A DNA stretch of 46,874 bases. Origin: Rhizobiales bacterium 32-66-11. Its GTDB lineage: Bacteria; Pseudomonadota; Alphaproteobacteria; Rhizobiales; Xanthobacteraceae. The stretch is taken from assembly GCA_002304505.1 (NCBI GenBank), contig NCEH01000034.1, positions 1 through 46,874 of the forward strand. The letters are read 5' to 3'. A program made the position numbers and the translations under genes. The notes beneath the pieces were generated by a model that saw only the letters and a program-made list of their open reading frames with translations, ran no database searches and was not told the DNA's origin. This document shows, piece by piece, positions 29,503 to 38,532 of the stretch; positions within the stretch are counted from its first letter, which is position 1, and each line of letters begins with the position of its first letter.

Positions 29503-29586
29503 AGCCCCTTTGCGTTTTCGGCGCCGGCCATTGATGCGCACTGACGCAGGGGCTACTGAGGCGGGGGGCAAAAGGACGCAAGAATC

Positions 29587-30912
29587 GTGAAAGCACGCCT
29601 CAAAAGAGCGATCGAAGTCTTGAGCGGGACGTTCTGGGTGCTCCCCGGCCTGATGACTCTGGCGGGAATTATTCTTGCGCTGGTCCTGGTCTATGTGGAC
29701 CGCAGCGAAACTCTTCCCCGTTGGCTGCTCGCGAGTGCGTGGCTCTACAACGGAGGCAGCACCGGCGCGCGGACGCTGCTCGGCGCCGTCGCCTCCTCCA
29801 CCATCGGGGTGGCCGGCACGGTGTTTTCCATTACCATCGCGGCGCTTTCCCTGGCGGCCGGCCAGATGGGGCCGAGGCTGCTGCGGAACTTCACCAAGGA
29901 TCGCGGCAATCAATTCACCTTGGGCGCCTTCCTCGGCACATTCTCCTATTCGCTGATGGTTCTGCGAGCGGTTCGATCGGAAGAAGAAGGAGCATTTGTC
30001 CCTCATCTTTCCCTTACGTTCGCAATTTTCCTCGCGTTCGTGTGTGTGGGCACGCTGATCTATTTCGTGGACCACATCGCCAGTCGCATCAATGTGGATA
30101 CGGTCATCGACCTGGTCAGCGACGACGTGCGGCGTGCGCTGCAGCGGCTGACGGTGGAGGCGCAGCAGCCCAGCCCGCCTCCCTTGAGCTTCTGGGATAC
30201 GGCAGCACCGATTGCCGACGACCGGCGCGGCTATCTTCAGCAGCTCGATGCGCAGGGCCTGGCGCAATGGGCGGTCGAAAAAAATGCCAGCCTGTTGTTG
30301 CTGGTGCGGCCCGGTGACTATGTTTTTCCCGGCGCGCCGATTGCCTTCGTGCGGCCGCAGGTGGAGGGCGCGCGCGACGCCGTACGCAACGCCACCGCTC
30401 TCGGGCCGCAGCGGGACAGCTCGGCGGACATCGAATTTGCCGTGAGACAGTTGGTGGAAGTTGCCGTGCGTGCGTTGTCGCCGGGCATCAACGACCCTCA
30501 CACGGCGATCAGCGTCATTGACCGCCTCGGCGCCGCGCTCTGTGATCTTGAGCCCCTGTATTTGCCCACGGGCGTCACCTTCGCGAAGGCACGCCCGGTG
30601 CTCGTCGTTCCGAGCTCAGACTATGATGGACTTGTGGACGCGATGTTTCACATGATCCGGCAGAACGGAATGCGCAGCACAGCGGTGCTGACGCGGATCT
30701 TGGATGTGCTGACGACCGTGGTCAGCCTCGAACGCCAGCCCGCGCGGGTGGCCACCCTCCAGCGACACGCCAATCTGGTGCTCGACGACGCCGGCCGAAA
30801 CATCACTTCTCCGGCCGACTTGAACGACATCCGCGAACGGCATCGCGGCTTTGTCGCCATGAAAGAGCACGGCCCCCTTGCCGCGATGGCTTCGTGGTCC
30901 AAACCGAAATGA
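29587..30912 (+). CDS. DUF2254 predicted membrane protein
   Basis: 441 residues. Hydrophobic helices lie near residues 14-38, 65-92, 112-126 and 142-162, and a large cytoplasmic domain follows. The family segments VFSITIAALSLAAGQMGPRLLRNFTKD, GTFSYSLMVLR and ALSPGINDPHTAISVIDRL are clear. DUF2254 proteins are widespread, but their function is unknown to me. It is divergent from mrp and preceded by tandem repeats, so it may belong to the same ion/envelope-stress neighbourhood (inference). The start is GTG at 29587; AAGGA lies about ten bases upstream. Confidence 0.85.
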   Translation: MKARLKRAIEVLSGTFWVLPGLMTLAGIILALVLVYVDRSETLPRWLLASAWLYNGGSTGARTLLGAVASSTIGVAGTVFSITIAALSLAAGQMGPRLLRNFTKDRGNQFTLGAFLGTFSYSLMVLRAVRSEEEGAFVPHLSLTFAIFLAFVCVGTLIYFVDHIASRINVDTVIDLVSDDVRRALQRLTVEAQQPSPPPLSFWDTAAPIADDRRGYLQQLDAQGLAQWAVEKNASLLLLVRPGDYVFPGAPIAFVRPQVEGARDAVRNATALGPQRDSSADIEFAVRQLVEVAVRALSPGINDPHTAISVIDRLGAALCDLEPLYLPTGVTFAKARPVLVVPSSDYDGLVDAMFHMIRQNGMRSTAVLTRILDVLTTVVSLERQPARVATLQRHANLVLDDAGRNITSPADLNDIRERHRGFVAMKEHGPLAAMASWSKPK

Positions 30913-31113
30913 TGCCCTTTGCGCCGCCCCGTGCCTTAGACCGGTGAGGTACAGGATGCGAGCAGAAGCGCGGGGCTTCCCGTCCAAGCGACAGCGAGAA
31001 GCGCCACCAGGCAGGGCTGCAGCGATGCCGGTTGCTCGCGATCAGCAAGCCGGCCACAAACCACGGGGGCGCCGGCATCTGGGGCTGCGGTCAGCCAGCC
31101 CTGTCACGCATGC

Positions 31114-32019
31114 TCATGCCGCCCTCACGGCATCGGGCCGCCAATGGATGTCGAGCCGCCGCATCAATTGCGCCGCATCTTCTGGCGCGTGCAACTTATC
31201 CGTATTGTCGAAAAACACGAATACATCGCGCGCCTCGGCATGCGCCTCGGGCGCGGCGGCGAACGTGCCGTCCCGCATCGGCCGCCCCTCGGCCCAGGCC
31301 TTCGCGCGCCTGGCCCACACATCCAACGCCGCCGGCTCGTAGCGCGAGCGGTAGAGTTCGGTCGAACCGTGCAGGCGGCAATAGACAAAGTCCGCCGTCA
31401 GATCCATCAGGCGGGGCCAGTCGCGCGTGTCGGCACAGACCAGGGCGACCCCATGCTCGCGCAGTAGCTCGACAAAGGCGGGATCGCGAAAGCTGTCATG
31501 ACGGATCTCCATGGCATGGCGCATGGGCCCTTTCGTATGTGTTTCGGTCGCGGCCCGCCCGTCGAGGCGTGCATCATGCCGACGGGCGAGGCGGGCGGCG
31601 GCGGCCGTGGTTCGCGGCAGCAAGGCTAGGAAGTCGCGGATCAGCCCCGCGTCGAAGCGGAAATTTGGCGGGAATTGCCACAGCAGCGGGCCGAGCTTCG
31701 GCCCAAGCCGCAGAATGCCCGAGGCGAGAAAATTGGCCAGCGGGGTCTCGATGTCGCGCAACCTTTTGGTATGGGTGATGAACCGCGAGCCTTTCACGGC
31801 GAAGACGAAGTCGTCCGGGGTCTCGTCTGCCCAACGGGCGAAGACCTCTGGGCGTTGCAGGCCGTAGAAGGTCCCGTTGATCTCAAGCGCGGGAAAGCGT
31901 TGCGCCGCAAAGGCGAGTTCGCGCTTCTGCACCAGGCCGTCGGGGTAGAAGCTGCCGCGCCAGGGCGCGTAGGTCCATCCCGAGACGCCGATGCGGATGG
32001 TGCCATGCCGTCTGGTCAT
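31114..32019 (-). CDS. DUF72 (YecE-like) family protein
   Basis: 301-residue TIM-barrel protein. The family motifs are IRIGVSGWTYAPWRGSFYPDG at the N terminus, ALEINGTFYGLQRPEVFARWADETPDDFVFAVKGSRFITH, GPLLWQFPPNF, and the C-terminal DVFVFFDNTDKLHAPEDA. It is cytoplasmic and its biochemical role is not established. The ATG at 32019 follows GGGAGGCGTC. It is convergent with the DUF2254 gene and divergent from the DUF892/catalase unit. A weak EcfG-like match on its strand (GGAAC-N17-GGTT, 32130 to 32105) is not strong enough to call. Confidence 0.9.
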   Translation of the reverse strand: MTRRHGTIRIGVSGWTYAPWRGSFYPDGLVQKRELAFAAQRFPALEINGTFYGLQRPEVFARWADETPDDFVFAVKGSRFITHTKRLRDIETPLANFLASGILRLGPKLGPLLWQFPPNFRFDAGLIRDFLALLPRTTAAAARLARRHDARLDGRAATETHTKGPMRHAMEIRHDSFRDPAFVELLREHGVALVCADTRDWPRLMDLTADFVYCRLHGSTELYRSRYEPAALDVWARRAKAWAEGRPMRDGTFAAAPEAHAEARDVFVFFDNTDKLHAPEDAAQLMRRLDIHWRPDAVRAA

Positions 32020-32329
32020 GACGCCTCCCGCAGGTGGCCTGTCAAGGGTGCGCGCAGGTGCATCGGCATCGGACCAGAGCAATCAGTCGGCATTTTCCAG
32101 CCCCAACCCCCGCGCGCGGCCCGCGGTTCCGCTCGCTCCGGCGGCGACAGCGGCATCGCAGGCGCCGCGGCCTGGGCTAACGCAAAGGTCACGATACAAA
32201 CCTCCCCGCTGGCCTCTTCTGGCGCTCTACGGACCAAGACGAGCGGGAACGCCAATCGCGATGGCGCGTTGTGAACCGTCGGGCTGTGCGATTGCCCAGT
32301 CGAATCTTCAGCAAAATAAAGGTGATGCC
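32020..32329. other. 310-bp control region between DUF72 and DUF892 genes
   Basis: This holds the EcfG-type promoter at 32246-32270 and otherwise GC-rich sequence. A minus-strand frame of 79 codons ends at 32016, but it has no family features and I do not accept it as a gene. Confidence 0.55.
32246..32270 (+). promoter_or_regulatory. EcfG-type general stress promoter
   Basis: GGAAC (32246-32250), 16 bases, CGTT (32267-32270) matches the alphaproteobacterial EcfG consensus GGAAC-N16/17-CGTT exactly. Transcription would begin near 32277, about 50 nt before the DUF892 start codon, and would read through into katE. It places this pair in the PhyR-NepR-EcfG general stress regulon; those regulators are not in the window. 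Confidence 0.8.
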
Positions 32330-32836
32330 ATGGCGCAGGAAAAGACTCTGGACGATTTGTTCCACGATACGCTCAAGGATATCTATTACGCCGAGCGCAA
32401 GATCCTCAAGGCTCTGCCGAAGATGCAGCGGGCGGCGCAGTCGCCCGATCTCAAGGCGGCATTCGAGAAGCATCGACAGGAAACCGAAGGCCAGATCGAC
32501 CGCCTGCAGCAGGTGTTCGAGCTGATCGGCAAGCGTGCCCAGGGCAAGACCTGCGAGGCCATCGAGGGGATCCTCTCCGAAGGCGAAGAGATCATGGATG
32601 AGTTCAAGGGCGTGCCGGCGCTGGACGCGGGCCTCGTCGCCTCGGCCCAGGCGGTGGAGCATTATGAGATCACCCGCTACGGCACCCTGAAGCGCTGGGC
32701 GACCGAGCTGGGCCTGTCCGAGGCCGTGACCCTGCTCGATGCCACGCTGAAGGAAGAATCTAAGACCGACGCCGACCTGACGAAGCTCGCGGACGCCGGC
32801 GCCAACGATCGGGCGAAGGCCCGCAAGGCCGCGTGA
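32330..32836 (+). CDS. DUF892 (YciE/YciF) ferritin-like protein
   Basis: 168 residues forming a four-helix ferritin-like bundle. Candidate metal ligands are in helix 1 (LFHDTLKDIYYAERKILKALPKM), helix 2 (FEKHRQETEGQIDRLQQVFE) and helix 3 (AQAVEHYEITRYGTL). Family members are stress-induced in many bacteria, and a di-iron centre is expected from related structures. Here it is the first gene after an EcfG promoter and lies 62 bp before a large catalase, fitting a role in oxidative or starvation stress. The start is ATG at 32330, preceded by AAAGGTG. Confidence 0.9.
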   Translation: MAQEKTLDDLFHDTLKDIYYAERKILKALPKMQRAAQSPDLKAAFEKHRQETEGQIDRLQQVFELIGKRAQGKTCEAIEGILSEGEEIMDEFKGVPALDAGLVASAQAVEHYEITRYGTLKRWATELGLSEAVTLLDATLKEESKTDADLTKLADAGANDRAKARKAA

Positions 32837-32842
32837 TCCGAG

Positions 32843-32868
32843 CGCCCCTGCCCCACCGGGCGGGGGCG
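32843..32868 (+). terminator. Strong hairpin between DUF892 gene and katE
   Basis: CGCCCCTGCCC (32843-32853) pairs over 11 bp, with one G-T pair, with GGGCGGGGGCG (32858-32868) around a 4-nt loop. The following TCTTC is only weakly T-rich. It may act as a partial terminator that lowers catalase expression relative to the DUF892 gene, or stabilise the upstream mRNA. Confidence 0.55.
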
Positions 32869-32898
32869 TCTTCGTCGCCATAGCGAGAAGGAAAGAAA

Positions 32899-35016
32899 AT
32901 GGCAGGACAGCCCAAGCGCGGCGAAGGCGCCGCCGACAGCGTCACGATCCACGACCAGACCTTGCGACGTGGCCAGGGAGGCGAACTGCACCAGATCGCG
33001 GACGGCGATACGCAAACGCTGACGACCGCGCAGGGCGGGCCGGTCGCCGATGACCAGAATACCCTCAAGATCGGCCCGCGCGGCCCCGGCCTGATCGAGG
33101 ATTTTCACTTCCGGGAGAAGATCTTCCATTTCGACCACGAGCGCATTCCCGAACGCGTGGTGCACGCCCGCGGCTATGGGGCCCACGGTTATTTCGAGAC
33201 CTACCAGTCGCTCGCCCAATACACCCGCGCCGACCTGTTCCAGCGCCCCGGTGAGAAGACTCCCGCCTTCGTCCGCTTCTCGACCGTTGCCGGCTCCAAA
33301 GGTTCGTTCGACCTCGCGCGCGATGTGCGCGGTTTTGCGGTGAAGATTTATACCCAGGAAGGCAATTGGGATCTCGTCGGCAATAATATCCCGGTATTCT
33401 TCATCCAGGATGCGATCAAGTTTCCGGACGTGATCCATTCGGTGAAGCCCGAGCCGGACCGCGGTTTCCCGCAAGCCCAGTCCGCCCATGACAACTTCTG
33501 GGACTTCATCTCGCTGACCCCGGAATCCATGCACATGGTGATGTGGATCATGTCGGACCGCGCGATCCCGCGCTCCTTCCGCTTCATGGAAGGTTTCGGC
33601 GTCCACACCTTCCGCTTCCTCAATGCACAGGACGAATCCACCTTCGTCAAATTCATCTGGAAGCCGAAGCTCGGCCTGCAATCGGTGGTTTGGAACGAGG
33701 CGGTGAAGATCAATGGCGCCGACCCCGACTTCCACCGTCGGGATTTGTGGGACGCCATCCAGTCCGGCAATTTTCCGGAATGGGAGCTGTGCGTCCAGCT
33801 GTTCGACCAGGCGTTCGCCGACGGCTTTGATTTCGACGTGTTGGACCCGACCAAGCTCATTCCCGAAGAGATCATCAAGCCGGTCCCGGTCGGCCGGCTC
33901 GTCCTCGACCGCATGCCGGACAATTTCTTCGCCGAGACCGAGCAGGTCGCGTTCATGACGCAGAACGTGCCCCCCGGCATCGACTTCTCCAACGATCCCC
34001 TGCTTCAGGGCCGCAACTTCTCCTATCTGGACACCCAGCTGAAGCGCCTCGGCAGTCCAAACTTCACGCATATCCCTGTCAACGCGCCGAAATGCCCGTT
34101 CGCGCATTTCCAGCAGGACGGGCACATGGCCATGCGCAACCCGGTTGGCCGGGCGAATTACCAGCCCAATTCATGGGGCGCCGGGCCGCGGGAAGATCCA
34201 GCGCGCGGGTTCCGCTCGTTCCGCGAGGAGATCGACGCGCCGAAAGTCCGGCTGCGCCCGGAGAGCTTCGCCGACCATTACAGCCAGGCGCGGCAGTTCT
34301 TCAACAGCCAGACGACAACCGAGCAAAAGCATATCGCCATGGCGCTGACCTTCGAGCTCAGCAAATGCGAGAATCCGGTCCTGCGTGAGCGAGTTGTGGC
34401 GCATCTGCTCAATATAGACGAGGCTCTCGGCGCGACCGTGGCCGACAAACTCGGGATCAAGGAGCTGCCCGAGCCGGCGGATGCGGCCATCGCCCCGCGC
34501 GACGACCTGCCGGCCTCTCCCGCCCTCAGCATCATCCAGAATGGCCCGGCGAGCTTTGCCGGTCGCAAGGTCGGCGTGCTCGTCAGCGACGGCTGCGACG
34601 GCGCACTCCTGAAGCGCCTGCGAGCTGCCATCGAGACGGAGGGGGCGACCATGGAAGTGATCGCGCCGAAGGTGGCCGGAGTGGAAGCCGCAGACGGCAC
34701 CCGCATTGCGGCCAAGCATATGATCGACGGCGGCCCATCGGTGCTGTTCGACGCGGTGGCCTTGCTGCTGTCGGAGGAAGGGGCCGAGCGGCTCGCGGGC
34801 GAGGCGGCGGCGCGCGATTTCGTGGCGGATGCCTTCGCCCACTGCAAGTTCATCGGCTTCACCGCAACCGCCGCGCCGCTTTTGTCCAAGGCCGGCGTGG
34901 CGGTCGACGCGGATGAGGGGCTGATCCCGCTCAAGAGCGCCGCCTCGGTGTCGCAGTTCGTCTCAAGCTGCCGCAAGCTGCGCCTCTGGGCCCGCGAAAC
35001 CAGCGTCAAGCTCTGA
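32899..35016 (+). CDS. katE: Large-subunit monofunctional catalase (HPII/KatE type)
   Basis: 705 residues. The catalase core holds distal His89 ([11 protein letters not shown]), Asn162 ([11 protein letters not shown]) and haem-ligand Tyr376 ([12 protein letters not shown]); the spacings of 73 and 287 residues from the histidine equal those of E. coli HPII (128/201/415). The last 160 or so residues ([20 protein letters not shown] onward) are the DJ-1/PfpI-like domain that defines the large-subunit clade. It decomposes H2O2 to water and oxygen. It is probably co-transcribed with the DUF892 gene from the EcfG promoter, which contrasts with OxyR-linked katG. Confidence 0.96.
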   Translation: MAGQPKRGEGAADSVTIHDQTLRRGQGGELHQIADGDTQTLTTAQGGPVADDQNTLKIGPRGPGLIEDFHFREKIFHFDHERIPERVVHARGYGAHGYFETYQSLAQYTRADLFQRPGEKTPAFVRFSTVAGSKGSFDLARDVRGFAVKIYTQEGNWDLVGNNIPVFFIQDAIKFPDVIHSVKPEPDRGFPQAQSAHDNFWDFISLTPESMHMVMWIMSDRAIPRSFRFMEGFGVHTFRFLNAQDESTFVKFIWKPKLGLQSVVWNEAVKINGADPDFHRRDLWDAIQSGNFPEWELCVQLFDQAFADGFDFDVLDPTKLIPEEIIKPVPVGRLVLDRMPDNFFAETEQVAFMTQNVPPGIDFSNDPLLQGRNFSYLDTQLKRLGSPNFTHIPVNAPKCPFAHFQQDGHMAMRNPVGRANYQPNSWGAGPREDPARGFRSFREEIDAPKVRLRPESFADHYSQARQFFNSQTTTEQKHIAMALTFELSKCENPVLRERVVAHLLNIDEALGATVADKLGIKELPEPADAAIAPRDDLPASPALSIIQNGPASFAGRKVGVLVSDGCDGALLKRLRAAIETEGATMEVIAPKVAGVEAADGTRIAAKHMIDGGPSVLFDAVALLLSEEGAERLAGEAAARDFVADAFAHCKFIGFTATAAPLLSKAGVAVDADEGLIPLKSAASVSQFVSSCRKLRLWARETSVKL

Positions 35017-35310
35017 CGAGGGTGGACATGGGAGCCGAGGGACTCGTCTCCGGACCGCTCGGTCGAACTTGCCTGCATCTTCGCGTGGACATGCAGCGCT
35101 TGTTCGGGTCCGGACGTCCAGGGCCGGCTCCCTGGTTGGAAAAGGTCGACGGGCAAGCATATGGCCTCCATCCCGAAATATTGGGACTTCGCGGATGAGG
35201 ATATCGACGCGCCGCCGCAGCTGGACAGACCTGAAATGGAGGCTCACCGGCAGCGCCTTCATTGACCTCGTCTTCACCGCTAGCCGGCGCGCCCGCGAAC
35301 TTGCCGCGTT
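35017..35310. other. Gap after katE, with a possible 34-codon ORF
   Basis: CCAGGG-N6-CCCTGG (35118-35135) is a modest hairpin that could end the katE transcript. A plus-strand ORF at 35161-35265 encodes 34 residues beginning MASIPKYWDFADEDIDAPP, which reads like natural protein, but it lacks a good ribosome-binding site. It may be a small gene or a decayed remnant. No other candidate is seen. Confidence 0.4.
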
Positions 35311-36180
35311 TTACCCAAGTGCGGCCAGGAAAGCGTCGCAGGCCGCGGATTGGAAGCCGCGCCTGCGAATGAAAACGGTCTCCATCCCGGCCAGGGTCTG
35401 GCAGGCTACGCCCGGCACACCGGGGTGCAGGTCGAGCACGGAACGCGGAACCACGCCGAAACAGCCGCCGGCCGCGATGCAGGCGAGAATCGCGGTATAG
35501 GAGCGCAGATCCAGCGGCCGAAGCGCATGCTCCCGCGCGCCGGAACGGGCAAGCCAGGTCTCCACCACCCGACGATAGGTGCACCCCGCCTCCAGCGCCG
35601 CGAGCCGCTTCACCTCCAGATCGTCAGCCGTGCGCACGGGCGGGTGTTCGGCGGGAAGTACCAGCATCAGCTCTTCCTCGAACACCGCGCGGCTTTCCAG
35701 TTCCGGGACGAGCAAGGGGTCGTACCCCTCCTCCCCGGGCAGGCGGGCCACCAGGGCGCAATCGAGCCCATGCCCGAGCACCTCCGCCATGAGGGCGCAA
35801 CTGGTGCTGGTCTTCAACTCAAGATCCACGTCGGGCCAGGCGCCATGGAAGGCGGCGAGCGGGGCCGGCAAGCGGCTCGCGGCCGTGCTCTCCATGGCGC
35901 CGATCCGCAGACGGCCCGTGGGAAGGCCGGGGTGCAGGGCGCCGCGCGCCTCGGCGCCGAGCGAGAGGATGCGCCGCGCGAAGTCCAGATAGGTCCGCCC
36001 TTCGGCGGTCATGTCCATGCGCTTGCCCTCGCGCAGGAACAAGGCGACGCCGAGGTCCTCTTCGAGTTGCCGCAAACGAGTCGTCACGTTGGACGGCACG
36101 CGGCCGAGGCGCTCCGCCGCGCGGGTCACGCTGCGCGTCTCGGCCACGGCCAGGAAAATTTCAAGGGTCGAGAAATCCAA
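35311..36180 (-). CDS. LysR-family transcriptional regulator
   Basis: 289 residues: winged HTH MDFSTLEIFLAVAETRSVTRAAERLGRVPSNVTTRLRQLEEDLG at the N terminus, then an effector domain starting near GRLRIGAMESTAA. It is divergent from a nitronate monooxygenase across 151 bp containing a perfect AT-rich palindrome, so it most likely regulates that gene and itself. The ligand is unknown. VPSNVTTRLRQLE resembles the GltR/PtrR-like subgroup, but I would not name it. Confidence 0.9.
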   Translation of the reverse strand: MDFSTLEIFLAVAETRSVTRAAERLGRVPSNVTTRLRQLEEDLGVALFLREGKRMDMTAEGRTYLDFARRILSLGAEARGALHPGLPTGRLRIGAMESTAASRLPAPLAAFHGAWPDVDLELKTSTSCALMAEVLGHGLDCALVARLPGEEGYDPLLVPELESRAVFEEELMLVLPAEHPPVRTADDLEVKRLAALEAGCTYRRVVETWLARSGAREHALRPLDLRSYTAILACIAAGGCFGVVPRSVLDLHPGVPGVACQTLAGMETVFIRRRGFQSAACDAFLAALG

Positions 36181-36222
36181 GGCTACCGCCCGCTTGATCT
36201 GTTTTAGAGAATGATTTACGAA

Positions 36223-36247
36223 TTATATTCTCATTTACAGAATATAA
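36223..36247. promoter_or_regulatory. Perfect 25-bp LysR-type operator
   Basis: TTATATTCT-N7-AGAATATAA is a perfect 9-bp dyad in the gap between the divergent LysR and nitronate monooxygenase genes, and it contains the T-N11-A core. A further GAGAAT...ATTCTC pairing starts at 36207 and overlaps it. It is very probably the binding site of the adjacent LysR protein. Confidence 0.75.
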
Positions 36248-36331
36248 CGTCAACGCGATACCCACAGCCCCACGATCCGAGTGCGGACCCGGCGTCGAGC
36301 GCGCCGCCCCGCCCCCAAAAAGGCAAATGCC

Positions 36332-37408
36332 ATGACCCAATGGCCCGACCGCCGCATCCTCGACCTTTTCGGCATCGAAATCCCGATCCTGCTCGCGCCC
36401 ATGGCCGGCCCCGGCTCCCCCGAGCTGGCGGTCGCGGTGGGCACGGCGGGCGGGCTCGCCTCCCTGCCCTGCGCGCTCCTCACCCCGGACCAATTGCGCG
36501 CCAATCTCGACGCGGTGCGTCCCGGCCTTGCAGGGCGCCCGCTGAATTTGAACTTCTTCTGCCACACCCCGCCGCAGCCGGACCCCCAACGCGCGCTGCG
36601 CTGGCGGGCGCGCCTTGCACCTTATTTTCTGGAACGGGGTCTCGATCCGGAGGCGCCGATTCCCGCCGGTGGCCGCGCGCCGTTCGATGACGCCTTCTGC
36701 ACCATCGTCGAGGCCGAGCGGCCCAAGGTGGTGAGCTTCCATTTCGGCCTGCCCGAAGCCGGTCTGCTGGCGCGCGTCAAGGCCACCGGCGCGAAGGTCA
36801 TCTCCTCTGCCACCTGCGTCGCCGAGGCGGTCTGGCTGGAACAGCATGGCTGCGATGCCATCATCGCCATGGGGCTGGAGGCCGGCGGCCATCGCGGGCA
36901 TTTCTTGAGCGACGACCTGAACCGCCAATCCGGCACCTTCGCCTTGGTGCCGCAGGTGGCAGATGCGGTTTCCGTGCCCGTGATCGCCGCCGGCGGCATC
37001 GCCGACGCGCGCGGCATCGTCGCGGCCCTGGCGCTGGGCGCGGCGGCGGTGCAGATCGGCACCGCCTATCTGTTCAGCCCCGAGGCGAACGTGTTGCCGG
37101 TGCATCGCGCGGCGCTGGACGCCGCCGACGATCAGAGCACCGCGCTGACCAATCTGTTCACCGGCCGGCCCGCGCGCGGCGTCATGAACCGGATCATGCG
37201 GGAAATCGGCCCGCTCAGCCCCGATGCGCCGAGCTTCCCGCTGGCCGGCGGCGCGCTCGCGCCGCTGCGCGCGGGGGCCGAGGCGGAAGGGTCGGACGCC
37301 TTCTCCAATCTATGGTCCGGCCAGGCGGCCCGCCTCGCCCGGCACTTGCCGGCGGGCGAACTCACCCGCCGGCTCGCGGCGGAAACCCTGGAAAAGCTCG
37401 CTCGCTGA
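36332..37408 (+). CDS. Nitronate monooxygenase (class I-like FMN enzyme)
   Basis: 358-residue TIM-barrel flavoprotein of the NMO/2-nitropropane dioxygenase family. The motifs are IPILLAPMAG at the N terminus, GLEAGGHRGHF with candidate catalytic His187, PVIAAGGIADARG and GTAYLFSPEAN. It oxidises toxic alkyl nitronates such as propionate-3-nitronate to carbonyls with release of nitrite, using O2. The ATG at 36332 follows AAAAAGG. Divergent LysR control is likely. The gene ends just before a palindromic hairpin shared with the convergent hydrolase gene. Confidence 0.9.
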   Translation: MTQWPDRRILDLFGIEIPILLAPMAGPGSPELAVAVGTAGGLASLPCALLTPDQLRANLDAVRPGLAGRPLNLNFFCHTPPQPDPQRALRWRARLAPYFLERGLDPEAPIPAGGRAPFDDAFCTIVEAERPKVVSFHFGLPEAGLLARVKATGAKVISSATCVAEAVWLEQHGCDAIIAMGLEAGGHRGHFLSDDLNRQSGTFALVPQVADAVSVPVIAAGGIADARGIVAALALGAAAVQIGTAYLFSPEANVLPVHRAALDAADDQSTALTNLFTGRPARGVMNRIMREIGPLSPDAPSFPLAGGALAPLRAGAEAEGSDAFSNLWSGQAARLARHLPAGELTRRLAAETLEKLAR

Positions 37409-37413
37409 AGCCG

Positions 37414-37437
37414 CCACGGGATCGCGCGATCCCGTGG
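37414..37437. terminator. Perfect 24-bp palindrome, probable bidirectional terminator
   Basis: CCACGGGATC-GCGC-GATCCCGTGG: a 10-bp stem with a GCGC loop, exactly symmetrical, 5 bp after the nitronate monooxygenase stop and 49 bp from the convergent hydrolase stop. It has no T-tract. Confidence 0.6.
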
Positions 37438-37486
37438 CCCGTCATCGCGCGCACGGCCGGGGCACCGACCGTGCGGCAGACCCTGT

Positions 37487-38500
37487 TCAGCGCGCCTTGG
37501 GCAGCCGATCGAGGAAGTCGAGCGTCGTCGTGGCGATCTCTTCGCCATAGGTCTCCAGCGCGAAATGGCCCGCATCATAAAGATGCACTTCGGCCTTCGG
37601 GAGAAGGGTCCGAAAGTATTCGACGCCCTTCATGGTGAAATAGGGGTCATTCTTTCCCCAGACGATCAGCACCGGCGGCTGCGCGGCTTTCAGGAACGCG
37701 CCCCAGGCCGGGTATGACGCGACATTGTTCTGATAGTCGGTGAAATACTGAAGCTGGATGTCCACATTGCCCGGCCGATCGAGCCCCGCCTGATCCGACG
37801 TCCAGGCGTCCGGCGATAGGCGCTCGGGCCGCGTGGTGCCGTGGGTGTATTCGAACTTGACGCCGTCCGGCGTCAGCAGATCTCGGATCGGCTTTTCGGT
37901 CTCGGCCGAGCGGCTCTTCCAGAAGGGCGCGAGCTGGGCGACCACATCGGGGTTCCAGCCTTCCGCATTGGCGACCGCATTCTGGATGATCAGCCCGCGC
38001 AGCCGGTCGGGATGCTTGACCGCGAGGCGGATGCCCACCGGGCCGCCGTAATCCTGCACGAACAAGACGTAGGATTTCGCCTCCACCGCGACCGTGAACT
38101 TGTCGATGAGATCGGCCACCGCCGCGAACGTATAAGAAAACGCGCCACTATCCAGCGCGGGGGCGGCGCTATAGCCGAACCCCGGATAGTCCGGCGCGAT
38201 CACGCGATACTTGGCGGAAAGCTTGGGGATGAGGTCGCGATACATGTGCGACGAGGACGGAAAGCCATGCAGCAGCAAAAGCACCGGCGCGTCCTTCGGT
38301 CCGGACTCGCGATAGAAAATCTCGAGCCCGTCAACGGTCACGGTCTTGGACAGGACCGGCTGTGCCGCCTCGGCACGGGCGGCTGTCGGCGCGACGGCGG
38401 CGGGAAGGATCGCCATCGCGCTGAGCAGCGTGGAAGCGAGCAGGCCGCCGCGCCAGAAGCGCGTGAGGGCCGACGGATGGAAAAGGCTGACGGACGGCAT
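37487..38500 (-). CDS. Exported alpha/beta hydrolase with Asp nucleophile
   Basis: 337 residues. An N-terminal signal region (hydrophobic about 19-38, ending APTAARAEA) predicts export. The core has the HGFP oxyanion motif (78-81) and the nucleophile elbow VQDYGG with Asp150. Asp285 (GKNDPYF) and His312 (DAGHFALE) complete the triad. An aspartate nucleophile occurs in haloalkane dehalogenases and epoxide hydrolases rather than esterases, so dehalogenation or epoxide opening in the periplasm is possible; the substrate is unknown. Its promoter region shares a composite motif with the neighbouring HbpS/CGNR intergenic region. Confidence 0.85.
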   Translation of the reverse strand: MPSVSLFHPSALTRFWRGGLLASTLLSAMAILPAAVAPTAARAEAAQPVLSKTVTVDGLEIFYRESGPKDAPVLLLLHGFPSSSHMYRDLIPKLSAKYRVIAPDYPGFGYSAAPALDSGAFSYTFAAVADLIDKFTVAVEAKSYVLFVQDYGGPVGIRLAVKHPDRLRGLIIQNAVANAEGWNPDVVAQLAPFWKSRSAETEKPIRDLLTPDGVKFEYTHGTTRPERLSPDAWTSDQAGLDRPGNVDIQLQYFTDYQNNVASYPAWGAFLKAAQPPVLIVWGKNDPYFTMKGVEYFRTLLPKAEVHLYDAGHFALETYGEEIATTTLDFLDRLPKAR

Positions 38501-38532
38501 GGGGTATTTTCCGTAACTGTTAATTTATGCAT

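Larger units (their letters stand above)
29018..29586. other. 569-bp region without a convincing gene
   Basis: This lies between the divergent mrp operon and the DUF2254 gene. No frame here has a ribosome-binding site, gene-like codon usage and a recognisable product. It contains hairpins near the mrp start, a 12-bp imperfect inverted repeat at 29155-29197 and tandem repeats at 29455-29502, listed separately. Both flanking transcripts must start here, so a long structured leader or a small RNA is possible. Confidence 0.6.

Noticed and set aside
30803..31078. 91-codon minus-strand frame between DUF2254 and DUF72 genes
   Set aside because: It overlaps the end of DUF2254, has biased Arg/Ser/Pro composition and no homologous feature.
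32105..32130. EcfG promoter for the DUF72 gene on the minus strand
   Set aside because: It reads GGAAC-N17-GGTT, so the -10 element has one mismatch in GC-rich DNA. Too weak to call.
32016..32255. 79-codon minus-strand frame between DUF72 and DUF892 genes
   Set aside because: It has no ribosome-binding site or family motif and overlaps the DUF72 start and the EcfG promoter.
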